From: Plantactinospora sp. BC1
GTDB lineage: Bacteria > Actinomycetota > Actinomycetes > Mycobacteriales > Micromonosporaceae
Length of the DNA stretch: 64,000 bases
Direction: 5' to 3'
NCBI RefSeq assembly: GCF_003030345.1
Contig: NZ_CP028158.1
Span: 248,001-312,000 of the forward strand
A program made the position numbers and the translations under genes. This document shows, piece after piece, positions 35,272 through 43,115 of the stretch. Each line of letters opens with the position of its first letter. The stretch's first letter is position 1. The notes beneath the pieces were generated by a model. It was not told the origin of the DNA. It saw only the letters and a list, made by a program, of their open reading frames with translations, and made no database searches.

Positions 35272-35726
35272 CAGGGCTCTCCTTCCGGGTGGGGTGATGG
35301 TCTCGCCAGCAAGTAATCGATGATCACCGATGCCGACTTGATAAGTTTCAGGCAAGGCGGTGAAACATGTCAATGCTGCTCCGGTGCCGCCGGATTCTCT
35401 CGCTGACCGTCGCCCCGTGATCACTTCAGGTGGCCGGCTCCGGAAGCTCCGCCGCGTCGGGTGACCGCCGGTGCGGGAGGTTCCGCTGGCCAGCGCCCTC
35501 GGCGTGGACCTACCGCCCGACCGGCCACATCCACCCGGACCCGGCCGAGAGCGGACGCCGCGAACCGGCGTGACGAGAAACGGCGCCGCTACCCGGGTGC
35601 CCCGGGGCCGCGGCGCCTCCCGCCGAACACCGGCGACGACCTCCGGGACCGCCCCGCCGGGCGGCCTTTTCCGGTACGCGTTTCAGCGCCGTCCACCGGG
35701 GCGGGGGCGCTCACGGTGTCGGCTCA
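35272..35726. other. Gene-poor stretch upstream of the CE15 gene
   Basis: This stretch carries the CE15 promoter region (35345-35373) and then GC-rich sequence without a convincing gene, running up to the 18-bp tandem repeat that begins at 35727. Confidence 0.5.
35345..35373 (-). promoter_or_regulatory. TTGACA element and GTTTCA-N10-TGAAAC inverted repeat of the CE15 gene
   Basis: Read on the minus strand, TTGACA (35373-35368) is followed at once by TGTTTCACCG and then TGAAAC, a 6-10-6 inverted repeat at 35366-35345. The TGTTTCAYCG core also occurs in the two pectin-gene boxes. No clean -10 is visible at 17-18 bp, so promoter assignment is weak. Confidence 0.4.
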
Positions 35727-35847
35727 GTGCGCGTGATCGGCTTACGTGCTCGGCTCAGTGCGCGGTGTCGGTTCAGTGCACGTGATCGGTTCAGTGCACG
35801 GAATCGGTTCAGTGCACGTGATCGGTTCAGTGCACGGAATCGGGGTG
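35727..35847. repeat. 18-bp minisatellite (GTGCACGTGATCGGTTCA type)
   Basis: Seven units are recognisable: 35727-35744, a shortened 13-bp unit at 35745-35757, then 18-bp units at 35758, 35776, 35794, 35812 and 35830. Central units alternate GTGCACGTGATCGGTTCA and GTGCACGGAATCGGTTCA, suggesting a 36-bp higher-order repeat. The last units overlap the 3' end and stop codon of the minus-strand 78-residue gene, and each unit contains TCA, a minus-strand TGA in the same frame. Confidence 0.85.
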
Positions 35848-36063
35848 CCCGGTCGTCGCCGAGCTGCCGCCGCTGCCGCCGGACGCCCCACCGGCCATCC
35901 CGGAGCCGTCGTCCTCGGTGACGATGTCCGGCCTCTCGTCCGTACCCGACGGGGCCGGGACCTCCGTGTCGGCGACCACCTGGGTCAACCTGGCCTGACC
36001 CTCCTCGTCCTCGGCGCGGTCCAGATCGACCGGCTGCTCACCCTGGCGCGCCCGGTATCCCAT
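35827..36063 (-). CDS. Small acidic hypothetical protein (78 aa)
   Basis: The protein starts MGYRARQGEQPVDLDRAEDE and becomes Gly/Ser-rich near the C-terminus (GGASGGSGGSS). It has no cysteine, signal peptide or membrane segment. GGGAGG lies 7 bp upstream of the ATG, which is the best reason to believe it. Its stop codon lies inside the last copies of an 18-bp tandem repeat, so its 3' end has probably been repeatedly duplicated. I do not recognise a family. Confidence 0.55.
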   Translation of the reverse strand: MGYRARQGEQPVDLDRAEDEEGQARLTQVVADTEVPAPSGTDERPDIVTEDDGSGMAGGASGGSGGSSATTGHPDSVH

Positions 36064-36348
36064 GACCGCCCTCCCGACTTCGCTCCCGGACGCGGCGGTC
36101 GCCCGCCGATGCCCACCGAGGGCCCGTCCGCGCGGTGCGCATACCCACGGCGGGCCCGGAGTCACCCGCCGGCCGGGCGGATCTGTGCCGGGCGAGCAAC
36201 CCGGGGCCGACCGGCGAAACGGACATCCGGGCATCGCCGGAACACCGCCCCCCGCGCCGGCCCGGGGGACCGTCGCCTCCGGCGCCCCGGCTCCCGTGCC
36301 CCGCGCCGATCGGGTCGGTCGGGTCGGTCGGGTTGGCCGGCGGTGCGC

Positions 36349-37062
36349 TCAGGCCAGCAGGGCCGGGCGCATCTCCGCGCCCAGGTTGATCGCGCTGACC
36401 ACCCGGTGCCCGCTGGGGTCGTAGACGTCGATGTTGTTGTTGCGCCGCATCAGCTCCCGGGCCGGCGGCGGCAGCCGGGGCGGGTCGTCCATCGCCGCGC
36501 GGATCTGCCGGGCGGTCGAGATCAGCCGGTTGGCCAGGGCGGCGGCGTCGACGTCCGCCCGGACCCGGCCGTACTCCCAGCCGGCGGCGGTGAGGTCCAG
36601 CACCTCGAACACGTGTCGCAGCAGCGGGCTCGGGTCGGTCATCCGCACCAGCCGGGGCGCCCGGGCGCCGACGACCGCCACCGCCCCGGCCACCTGGACG
36701 TACGGGTGGAAGTCGCACCGCAGCGCCAGCAGCGGCCAGCGCAGCTGGGGCCCGGCCTCCCGCCACAGCGGCCGGTAGTTCCGCCGGTCGACCACGAGCC
36801 GGCGTCCGGTGCGCCGGTACAGCTCGGCGGCCTGGGCGAGGAGGTCCGCGTGGGCCGCGTCGGCGAACTCCCCGACGACCCGGGCCGCCACGAGCAGACC
36901 GTCGTCACCATCCAGCAACCGGCTGACCGCATCGGCCTGGTCGGCGAACCGGACCTGCCCGCCGGCACCGAACCGGTGCCGAAGGTCCTGGAGGAGGGCC
37001 TCCTGTCGGGCCGGATCGTGCTGGATCTGCCTCCGACCCAGCAGGCGCTGGAACCACCGCAT
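36349..37062 (-). CDS. Hypothetical protein (237 aa)
   Basis: This uncharacterised protein has no signal peptide or membrane segment. It contains a basic N-terminus, LLDGDDGLLVAARVVGEFAD in the first third, and a hydrophobic LALRCDFHPYVQVAGAVAVVG strand (LRCDFHPYVQVAGAVAVVG) in the middle. The ATG at 37062 has only a weak purine stretch upstream (GAGACGAC). It diverges from the HEAT-like gene at 37347. I cannot name a family. Confidence 0.5.
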   Translation of the reverse strand: MRWFQRLLGRRQIQHDPARQEALLQDLRHRFGAGGQVRFADQADAVSRLLDGDDGLLVAARVVGEFADAAHADLLAQAAELYRRTGRRLVVDRRNYRPLWREAGPQLRWPLLALRCDFHPYVQVAGAVAVVGARAPRLVRMTDPSPLLRHVFEVLDLTAAGWEYGRVRADVDAAALANRLISTARQIRAAMDDPPRLPPPARELMRRNNNIDVYDPSGHRVVSAINLGAEMRPALLA

Positions 37063-37333
37063 GTCGTCTCGTTTCAGCAGCCGACTGAAGAACGCGGCAA
37101 TGCTACAAGGTGCGGCCGACGGAAGCGGGCACCGCCGCGTCGACACCGGGGAGCGGCCCGGCTCCGCGGGTCAGCCCCGCTGTCCCTCGTGAGAACGGCG
37201 GGGCCTCCTTGGCGCTGGGTTCCAGGCGCACCACGGCAATCCCGGCGATCCTACCGGCGATCCGGCCTTGACGATCTTCGCGGTGGGTCGGACCGCGCAG
37301 CGGGCGTCGGCGACCCGGGAGGCCGACACTGTG

Positions 37334-37339
37334 TACCGT
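37334..37339 (+). promoter_or_regulatory. Probable -10 element for a leaderless HEAT-like gene
   Basis: TACCGT ends exactly 7 bp before the GTG at 37347 and there is no Shine-Dalgarno sequence, the same arrangement as at 18280. Confidence 0.5.
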
Positions 37340-37346
37340 CACCGTC

Positions 37347-38204
37347 GTGCTGGACGGACTCGACCGGGTGCCGTGGGCGGAGCTGACGCACGCGTACGGC
37401 CGCGCGAATGACGTGCCGGACCTGATCCGCCGGATCGGCGGTCCCGACGAGGAGGACGCGCTGTACGCGCTCTACGAGCTGCGCGCCCGCATCCTGCACC
37501 AGGGCAACGTCTGCCCGGCGACCGCCCCGGCGGTGCCGTTCCTGGCCGCTCTGCTGGACCACCCCGCCACCACCGATCCGGGCGGCATCGCGCACCTGCT
37601 CGGCGACATGGCGCAGATCGTCGACCCGGACCATCCGGTGCTGGCCGCACTCCGCCGCACGGTCACCGCCGAGGTCGACCGGCTGCTGCCCCTGCTCGCC
37701 GCAGCCGAGCCGTGGAGCCGGCTGGCCGCCGCCTACGCGCTCGGGCAGTGCCCGGAGCGGGCCGGCGACATCCTGCCGGCACTGCGCGACCGGTGGACGG
37801 TCGAGACGGACGACCAGGCGCGGGGAGCGCTCGTCATCGCGGCCGCCGCCCTCGACCCGGCCACCGCCCTGCTCGCCGAGGCGCTCGGGGAGGGCCAGCC
37901 GGGCCCGGTACGCGCCGCGGCGGCGCTGGCCGCGGCCCGGGCGCCGGCACCGTGGCCGGGGGAGGTGGCGGTGGCGGCCGTACGGGCGGGCTGGGCCGAC
38001 GGGGACCACTGGCTCGACCGCGCCTCGGACGAGTACGGCATCCAGATCGGGCCGTACCTGTGGAACTGGGACCCGATCGAGGACCTGTTCGACCATCTGA
38101 CCCCCGCCGACCAGCCAGCCGTGGTCGCCGCACTGCTCGCCTCCACCGATCCGGCGGTACGCGCGAAGGCCGCCGGCTGCGGCGGCGAACCCGTCGACCG
38201 GTAG
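37347..38204 (+). CDS. HEAT-repeat-like helical protein
   Basis: This 285-residue protein is mostly alanine- and leucine-rich helices with repeated 30-40-residue blocks (for example LDHPATTDPGGIAHLLGDMA, LRDRWTVETDDQARGALVIA and LLASTDPAVRAKAAG). This pattern fits HEAT/PBS-lyase-like repeat proteins, which mediate protein-protein contacts. A C-terminal DGDHWLDRASDEYGIQIGPYLW segment is distinctive. No enzymatic motif is seen. The GTG lies 7 bp behind a TACCGT hexamer and appears leaderless. Confidence 0.6.
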   Translation: MLDGLDRVPWAELTHAYGRANDVPDLIRRIGGPDEEDALYALYELRARILHQGNVCPATAPAVPFLAALLDHPATTDPGGIAHLLGDMAQIVDPDHPVLAALRRTVTAEVDRLLPLLAAAEPWSRLAAAYALGQCPERAGDILPALRDRWTVETDDQARGALVIAAAALDPATALLAEALGEGQPGPVRAAAALAAARAPAPWPGEVAVAAVRAGWADGDHWLDRASDEYGIQIGPYLWNWDPIEDLFDHLTPADQPAVVAALLASTDPAVRAKAAGCGGEPVDR

Positions 38205-38311
38205 CGGTCGGTTCGCCGGCCGGCGGCGCCGGTGCGGCGCTCCGCCGTCGTGGCCGGTCCGGCGCTCGCCGCCGTGCTGGCCCGGGGCCGGCCCGGGAAC
38301 CGGGGCGAAAT

Positions 38312-38328
38312 CTCAAGTAATGCTCAAG
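38312..38328 (+). promoter_or_regulatory. CTCAAG-N5-CTCAAG direct repeat upstream of M14 peptidase
   Basis: CTCAAG TAATG CTCAAG is an 11-bp-period direct repeat about 115-130 bp before the start at 38444. It closely matches CTCAAG AATGC CTCAA at 22207, also next to an M14 gene. The remainder of 38205-38443 is GC-rich and shows no gene. Confidence 0.4.
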
Positions 38329-38443
38329 ATCCGCTTCGGGTCGTCCGTCGATGTGAAGAATGCGCATACGCTCACCGCACCCAGCCTCGTCCACCGGCCG
38401 CTCCACGCGCATCGACCAGAGGCCGCAAACAGAAGGAGGGAGC

Positions 38444-40924
38444 ATGCGACGCAGACGACTGCGCACCGCGCTCTTCGCGCTGCCCGCCCTGGTGGGGACC
38501 GTCCTGATGGCGACCGCACCGGCGGGTGCGGATCCCACCAGGTCCACCGACCCGGCCGGTTCCGGGCGATCCCCACTGGAGAGCCAGGAGTCGGTACGCC
38601 TGGTACGCATCCAGTTGACCGGCGCCGACATGCTCGACAAGGTCGTCGCCGCCGGCTTCGACCTCGAGCACGGCCTCCGGCGCGTACCGGCCGGCATCGA
38701 GGGCGAGGCGGTGCTGACCGCCGCGCAGGTCGCCGAGGTCCAGGCGATGGGCGTCAAGATCCTCGGCGACGACGAGTCCTTCTCCTGGAGTGACCGGGCC
38801 GACGGCGGGTTCGCCGCCCTCGGCGCGCGGGCGGTCCAGCCGCAGACCCACGAGAAGACGGTACGGGTGGTCCGCGCCGACTGGTTCACCACGAAGGGCC
38901 AGGGCTTCCTCTACGTCGAGGCCCGGACCACCGAGGGGCAGCAGTCGGACCCGGTCGTGGAGATGCAGCTCGAAAACGACTCGGGCCGGGGCACCCCGTT
39001 CGGCTTCGCCCGGACGATGAGCCGGTTCGTCGACTCCGGGCAGTACATGTTCCACCGGAACCTGTTCAAACTCGACGTACGGCCGAAGCAGATCCGGGTC
39101 ACCAGTTCGACCGGCGGTGTCACCACCGGCGACGTCTCCAACTGGCTGGAGAACGCGCCGCCGCCGCTGACCGCGCGTCCGGGTTACCGGTCGGACTTCG
39201 TGGACGGCTACCGGCACCCGCAGCAGCTCTACCGCCGCGCCGAGGAGATCGCCCGGCAGTACCCGGACATCGCGGAGATCGTCTACCTGCCGAACCGGAC
39301 CAACGGCTACCAGCGCAAGGCGCAGGCCACCATCGGCGGTACCGGGCAGGAGGCGGTCGTCGTCAGCTCGGCGGCCTGGGGCCACCAGGGCGGCAACGAG
39401 GTGACCGTCGAGTTCGTGGAGCGGCCGGGTGCGAACCTCCCGCTCGGTGTCGAGGTCGTCGGCAAGGCGGTCCGGGTCCTCCTCGCCAAGGACGCCTCCG
39501 GCGCGCTGGCGAGTACCGCCGCCGAGGTGGCGGCGGCGCTGGAGAGCGGCTCCCGGGGCCTCGTCGACCGGGCGCACCCGTACCGGACGAACGCCGGCAC
39601 CGGAATCGTCGCGCCGACGCCGGGTCCGGTCGCGCTGACCGACTTCCTCGACCAGAAGCGTGACGGCGCACCGGCGGGCGAGGTGCCCCGGGGCCCGGCC
39701 ACCATCCCGGTCCTGCGGATCGGCAAGCACCGCGACGGCAAGAAGCCCGGCGTCCTGATCCAGGCGCAGGACCACGCCCGCGAGTGGGTACCGGCGACGA
39801 CCACGCTGGAGACGGCCGAGCGTCTGGTGCACAACTACCGGACCGACCGGGAGACGAAGAAGATCGTCAACGACACCGACATCTTCCTGATTCTCTCCAA
39901 CAACCCCGACGGGGCGAACTACAGCTTCTACAACTTCGCCTCGCAGCGCCGGAACATGACGAACCACTGCCCGGACGAGAACGCCGATCCGGGGCAGCGG
40001 AACGCCTGGGGCGTCGATCTGAACCGCAACTACCGGGTCGGGTCGGGCCACGACGGCTACGCGGGCGGCTCGACCAACTGCGTCAGCAACACCTACCAGG
40101 GACCGGCGGAGCTCTCCGAGCCCGAGTCGAAGAACATCATCTGGCTGGTCGAGAAGTACTCGAACATCAAGTTCATGATGTCGGTGCACTCCAACGGCGG
40201 CCAGCTCTTCTGGCAGCCCGGCGCCTACATCGCGGACGGGCGGATCACCACGCCACGGCCGCCGCTGGGTGACGAGGCGTTCTACTGGCAGTCGGCCGCC
40301 CGGATCCTGTCACAGGTCAAGGCGCACCGGCAGACCGTCGTCACGCCGGAGAACGTCGGCGGCTCGTCGGACGTCCTCTACTCCTCGGCCGGCAACGTAC
40401 GCGAGGACCTCTATCACACCTACGGGATCTACGCCTTCGGCTGGGAGGTCGGCGGTTCGGTCTACAACCCGGGTACCGGCGACTGGCAGGGCGGTTCGTT
40501 CCAGCCACCGTGGGTGGGTGACCCGGAACTCGTCAGCGGCCACGCCGAGACGATGGAGTACGCCAACGGGATCATGGAGATGTTCCGGATCGCGGCGGAG
40601 TGGGGCAACGACAAGCGGGACCCGACCTCCCGGCTCCTTCCCGGCGCCGGGACATACCGCGACTCCGTCGACGTGCGCTTCGAGACCAGCGAACCGGCCA
40701 CCATCTACTACACGACGGACGGCAGCCGGCCCACCCTGGACTCGCCGCGTTACGAGGCGACCGAGTTCCGTGAGCCGGGGCAGGTGTTCCACGTGACCGA
40801 GACGACCACGTTCCGCTGGTTCTCGGTCGATGCCGCCGGAAACATCGAGAACAACTACGACCCGACGAAGAAAGACCGGCGCGAGAAGTACCGTACGGCG
40901 ACGATCAGGATCGTCAAGCGGTAG
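38444..40924 (+). CDS. Secreted M14 zinc carboxypeptidase with C-terminal chitobiase-like domain
   Basis: This 826-residue exported peptidase has a signal peptide (about 1-30, PAGA) and a long N-terminal prodomain (31-260). The M14 catalytic domain (about 265-740) shows zinc ligands in QDHAREWV (H, E) and SVHSNG (H), the arginine motif DLNRNY and the catalytic glutamate in FGWEVG. The C-terminal 75 residues match a chitobiase/beta-hexosaminidase C-terminal-like sandwich (EPATIYYTTDGSRPT). It should trim C-terminal residues from extracellular peptides. The ATG at 38444 follows an excellent GAAGGAGGG. It is unrelated in length and architecture to the M14 protein at 19.4 kb but shares a promoter repeat. 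Confidence 0.9.
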   Translation: MRRRRLRTALFALPALVGTVLMATAPAGADPTRSTDPAGSGRSPLESQESVRLVRIQLTGADMLDKVVAAGFDLEHGLRRVPAGIEGEAVLTAAQVAEVQAMGVKILGDDESFSWSDRADGGFAALGARAVQPQTHEKTVRVVRADWFTTKGQGFLYVEARTTEGQQSDPVVEMQLENDSGRGTPFGFARTMSRFVDSGQYMFHRNLFKLDVRPKQIRVTSSTGGVTTGDVSNWLENAPPPLTARPGYRSDFVDGYRHPQQLYRRAEEIARQYPDIAEIVYLPNRTNGYQRKAQATIGGTGQEAVVVSSAAWGHQGGNEVTVEFVERPGANLPLGVEVVGKAVRVLLAKDASGALASTAAEVAAALESGSRGLVDRAHPYRTNAGTGIVAPTPGPVALTDFLDQKRDGAPAGEVPRGPATIPVLRIGKHRDGKKPGVLIQAQDHAREWVPATTTLETAERLVHNYRTDRETKKIVNDTDIFLILSNNPDGANYSFYNFASQRRNMTNHCPDENADPGQRNAWGVDLNRNYRVGSGHDGYAGGSTNCVSNTYQGPAELSEPESKNIIWLVEKYSNIKFMMSVHSNGGQLFWQPGAYIADGRITTPRPPLGDEAFYWQSAARILSQVKAHRQTVVTPENVGGSSDVLYSSAGNVREDLYHTYGIYAFGWEVGGSVYNPGTGDWQGGSFQPPWVGDPELVSGHAETMEYANGIMEMFRIAAEWGNDKRDPTSRLLPGAGTYRDSVDVRFETSEPATIYYTTDGSRPTLDSPRYEATEFREPGQVFHVTETTTFRWFSVDAAGNIENNYDPTKKDRREKYRTATIRIVKR

Positions 40925-41117
40925 CGTCCGATCCGGCCATCGCCTCGTCAGTGTGGTCCGCCGCGCTGACGCGGGCGATGGCCGATCGACGTCCGGGCCC
41001 GGCCCAGCCGGGAGGTCGCGGGTCGGCACGGCTCGCCGCCGGCCGGTCGTCCACCTGTGACAGGTCGACCGCGACCGGCTGCGGCGGCGGTGGGCGAGGA
41101 CGGCTGCGGCCGGTCGC

Positions 41118-41510
41118 ATGGTTCGGGACCGAGCGGGGTGCCAAGGAATCTGGGCGATCTCCTGGATGGCCGACCAGCACGACACCGGCTACCACGACCA
41201 CCACGCCTCCAAGGGCGCCGTCTTCGTGGTCCGCGGCGCCATCCGGCACGAACGCCTGCGGCTGGAGGGTGAGCCGGAGGGCGAGGCGGTCAGGGCGGGC
41301 GAGGTCTTCTGCTTCGACGAGACCTTCATCCACCGGATGCGACGCGAGCCGGGCGCGGGGGAGACGGTGACGATCCACGCCTACTCGCCGCCGCTGCGCC
41401 AGGCCGGACAGTACTCGGAGAGCGAGCAGGGCCAGTTGCGTCGCCAGGCGACCCCGGCGGAGGGGCAGCTCGCACCGAAGGGGCCCCAGGGCGAGCCCAC
41501 CGAGCGGTGA
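41118..41510 (+). CDS. Short cysteine-dioxygenase-like cupin
   Basis: This 130-residue protein carries the conserved core of bacterial cysteine-dioxygenase-type cupins: ISWMADQHDTGYHDHH (iron-binding HxH), SKGAVFVVRG, GEVFCFDETFIHR and the C-terminal TIHAYSPPL. Family members are usually 170-200 residues with an extra N-terminal helical region. Here the frame has a stop codon at 41058-41060 and only a GTCGAC-rich stretch before the ATG, so the N-terminus looks lost or eroded. The upstream 190 bp after the M14 gene show no ribosome-binding site for a longer form. It may be a functional minimal cupin or a decaying gene. Confidence 0.6.
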   Translation: MVRDRAGCQGIWAISWMADQHDTGYHDHHASKGAVFVVRGAIRHERLRLEGEPEGEAVRAGEVFCFDETFIHRMRREPGAGETVTIHAYSPPLRQAGQYSESEQGQLRRQATPAEGQLAPKGPQGEPTER

Positions 41511-41597
41511 GCGCCGGCAGGCGTCGGGGTGGCGGGGCGGTGGCACGGGCCACCGGCGCACCGTCGCAGTCCGGCCGGACCCGGGGGCGGCGACGGA

Positions 41598-42314
41598 TCA
41601 GGGGTGCCACATTCCCACTCTGACCGGGACCCCTACGGACGCGTGCAGCAGCGGTTCCCCGTCCGGCGGTGGCAGACCCGCCGAGGGGAGCAGATCCTGG
41701 TCCAGGTGCAGCAGTTCGGCGCGGTGCAGCGGCCACTCGACGTGTTCCGCCTCGGCGGCGACGAGCCGGCCGAGTACGACGCTGAACAGCCGGTACCGCG
41801 CCGTCAGGAAGTGCGCCAGCTCGTCGCGCTCGCGCTCGGCGAGCGGCGGACCGAGCCGTACGTCGGCGTCACAGCGCGCCCCCCTCGGGCCGGGCCAGCG
41901 GCGGGCGCACCGGTAGGAGATCCGGTCGTCGGCCCGGCGTACCGTCATGTCCGACCAGAAGTACGGCAGTGCGTAGCCGGCGCGGGCGGCGACCACGGCG
42001 GGCAGCCGCGCCGCGTCCAGGGACAGGAACCAGATGCCGCTGCGGCCCCGCCCGTCACGGACGTAGGTCCGGACGTTCGTCTCCGGGAATTCCGACAGCC
42101 ACGGCACGCTCGGCACGACGGGTGGCCGGACCCCCTGCATGAGGAACGGGGTCAGGCCGATCCAGGCCGACCCGTCGAAGGTCTCCACCCGCAGCCCGGC
42201 GGGGAGCATCGCCTGCACCAGAGCCGGCGGGTAGCGCCAGTGGAGGAAGCTGATCCAGTTCCACCGGTGGTACATCACCGGGTGAGCCACCCGGGGTGGA
42301 GGTGGAGCGTCCAT
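41598..42314 (-). CDS. DUF2071 (YqjF-like) family protein
   Basis: This 238-residue cytoplasmic protein shows the typical DUF2071 pattern: YHRWNWISFLHWRYPPALVQ near the start, TFDGSAWIGLTPFLM near 45, ETNVRTYVRD near 75 and GIWFLSLDAARL near 90. The fold is acetoacetate-decarboxylase-like; the biochemical role is unknown. GGGAGG lies 6 bp before the ATG. A perfect 17-bp stem hairpin lies between it and the DUF4383 gene upstream. Confidence 0.85.
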   Translation of the reverse strand: MDAPPPPRVAHPVMYHRWNWISFLHWRYPPALVQAMLPAGLRVETFDGSAWIGLTPFLMQGVRPPVVPSVPWLSEFPETNVRTYVRDGRGRSGIWFLSLDAARLPAVVAARAGYALPYFWSDMTVRRADDRISYRCARRWPGPRGARCDADVRLGPPLAERERDELAHFLTARYRLFSVVLGRLVAAEAEHVEWPLHRAELLHLDQDLLPSAGLPPPDGEPLLHASVGVPVRVGMWHP

Positions 42315-42348
42315 TCGTGCCTCCCGCGCTGCGTGTCCGCGCCGACCA

Positions 42349-42390
42349 CGATGCTGGCCGGTCGGTGACCCACCCGACCGGCCAGCATCG
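42349..42390 (-). terminator. Terminator of the first DUF4383 gene
   Basis: A perfect 17-bp stem (CGATGCTGGCCGGTCGG / CCGACCGGCCAGCATCG) with an 8-nt loop starts 7 bp beyond the DUF4383 stop. It is among the longest perfect stems in the window. Confidence 0.8.
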
Positions 42391-42396
42391 ATCGCG

Positions 42397-42843
42397 TCAG
42401 CGCTTCCTGGTGGTGAGGAGCCCGAGAGCAATCATCCCCACCCCGAGGAAGAAGTGCAGCCAGTTGTCCGCACCGTTGAGCGGGACGAAGTTGGCGGCGC
42501 TGTCATGCCCGATGACCAGGCCGTACAGCCAGAGGACCAGGTAGACGGCGCCACCGCCGATGAGGTACAGCCGGGCCCGCTCGACGGTACGGGCCATCGC
42601 CAGGCCGACGACACCGAAGAGGAGGTGCACGATGTTGTGCAGCACCGAGACCTCGAAGACACCGAGCAGATGGGCGTCGGACTCGTGCCCGGCGAAGGTC
42701 ATGCTGTCGTAGTTGGTCGTGACGCCGGGGATGAAGCCCAGGACGCCGACGAGCAGGAAGACCGCGCTGACGGCGACCGCGACCCTGCGAACGAGGGCGG
42801 TCTCGTTCACCGTCCGGCCGACCGGCTCGGATCTGCTGGCCAT
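42397..42843 (-). CDS. DUF4383 membrane protein (first copy)
   Basis: This 148-residue protein has four hydrophobic segments (about 22-45, 62-85, 95-112, 122-142) and the family motifs GFIPGVTTNYDSM, SVLHNIVHLLFGVVGLAMAR and NGADNWLHFFLG. Function is unknown; DUF4383 proteins are small actinobacterial/cyanobacterial membrane proteins often linked with stress genes. It is a close paralogue of the protein at 44966, and the two flank a ferritin-like and a hemerythrin gene. The ATG follows GGAGGTGG. Confidence 0.88.
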   Translation of the reverse strand: MASRSEPVGRTVNETALVRRVAVAVSAVFLLVGVLGFIPGVTTNYDSMTFAGHESDAHLLGVFEVSVLHNIVHLLFGVVGLAMARTVERARLYLIGGGAVYLVLWLYGLVIGHDSAANFVPLNGADNWLHFFLGVGMIALGLLTTRKR

Positions 42844-42877
42844 GATGCCACCTCCATTGAAATAGGTGGCTGCATAT

Positions 42878-42901
42878 TCTCCGGCTGGAGATCCCCCAAA
42901 C
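42878..42901 (-). promoter_or_regulatory. Candidate SigB/SigF-type promoter of the first DUF4383 gene
   Basis: Read on the minus strand, GTTT (42901-42898) is followed after 15 bp by GGAGA (42882-42878). The spacing fits a SigB/SigF promoter (GTTT-N15-17-GGGTA), but the -10 half is only a partial match. Confidence 0.3.
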
Positions 42902-43058
42902 CCGCCGCCGTTGATCGGAGACTTGGACGATCATCACCGTCCACTCCCGCCGGACCGAAAAAATGTCACGGCACAGTGGATCGTGCTGCGTTCGCGCGCT
43001 GATATGGCCGTGCTTGCCGGGATCGGCATCCCTCGACCGCAAAAAGCTTTGATGTCGC

Positions 43059-43082
43059 GTTTATTGGCAGGTCGCCAGGGTA
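43059..43082 (+). promoter_or_regulatory. SigB/SigF-type promoter of the ferritin-like/hemerythrin operon
   Basis: GTTT (43059-43062), 15 bp, GGGTA (43078-43082) matches the general-stress sigma consensus exactly, 34 bp upstream of the GTG at 43116. A sigma factor of that class is encoded at 47.7 kb. Confidence 0.6.
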
Positions 43083-43115
43083 CGGGGTGCGCACTCGACC
43101 GCTGGAGGAGAAATC

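Noticed and set aside
35461-35785. Small plus-strand frames before the 18-bp repeat
   Set aside because: Arg/Pro-rich sequence without ribosome-binding site or recognisable motif.
35727-35847. A CRISPR array
   Set aside because: Units are contiguous without spacers and only 18 bp long; it is a tandem minisatellite with no cas genes.
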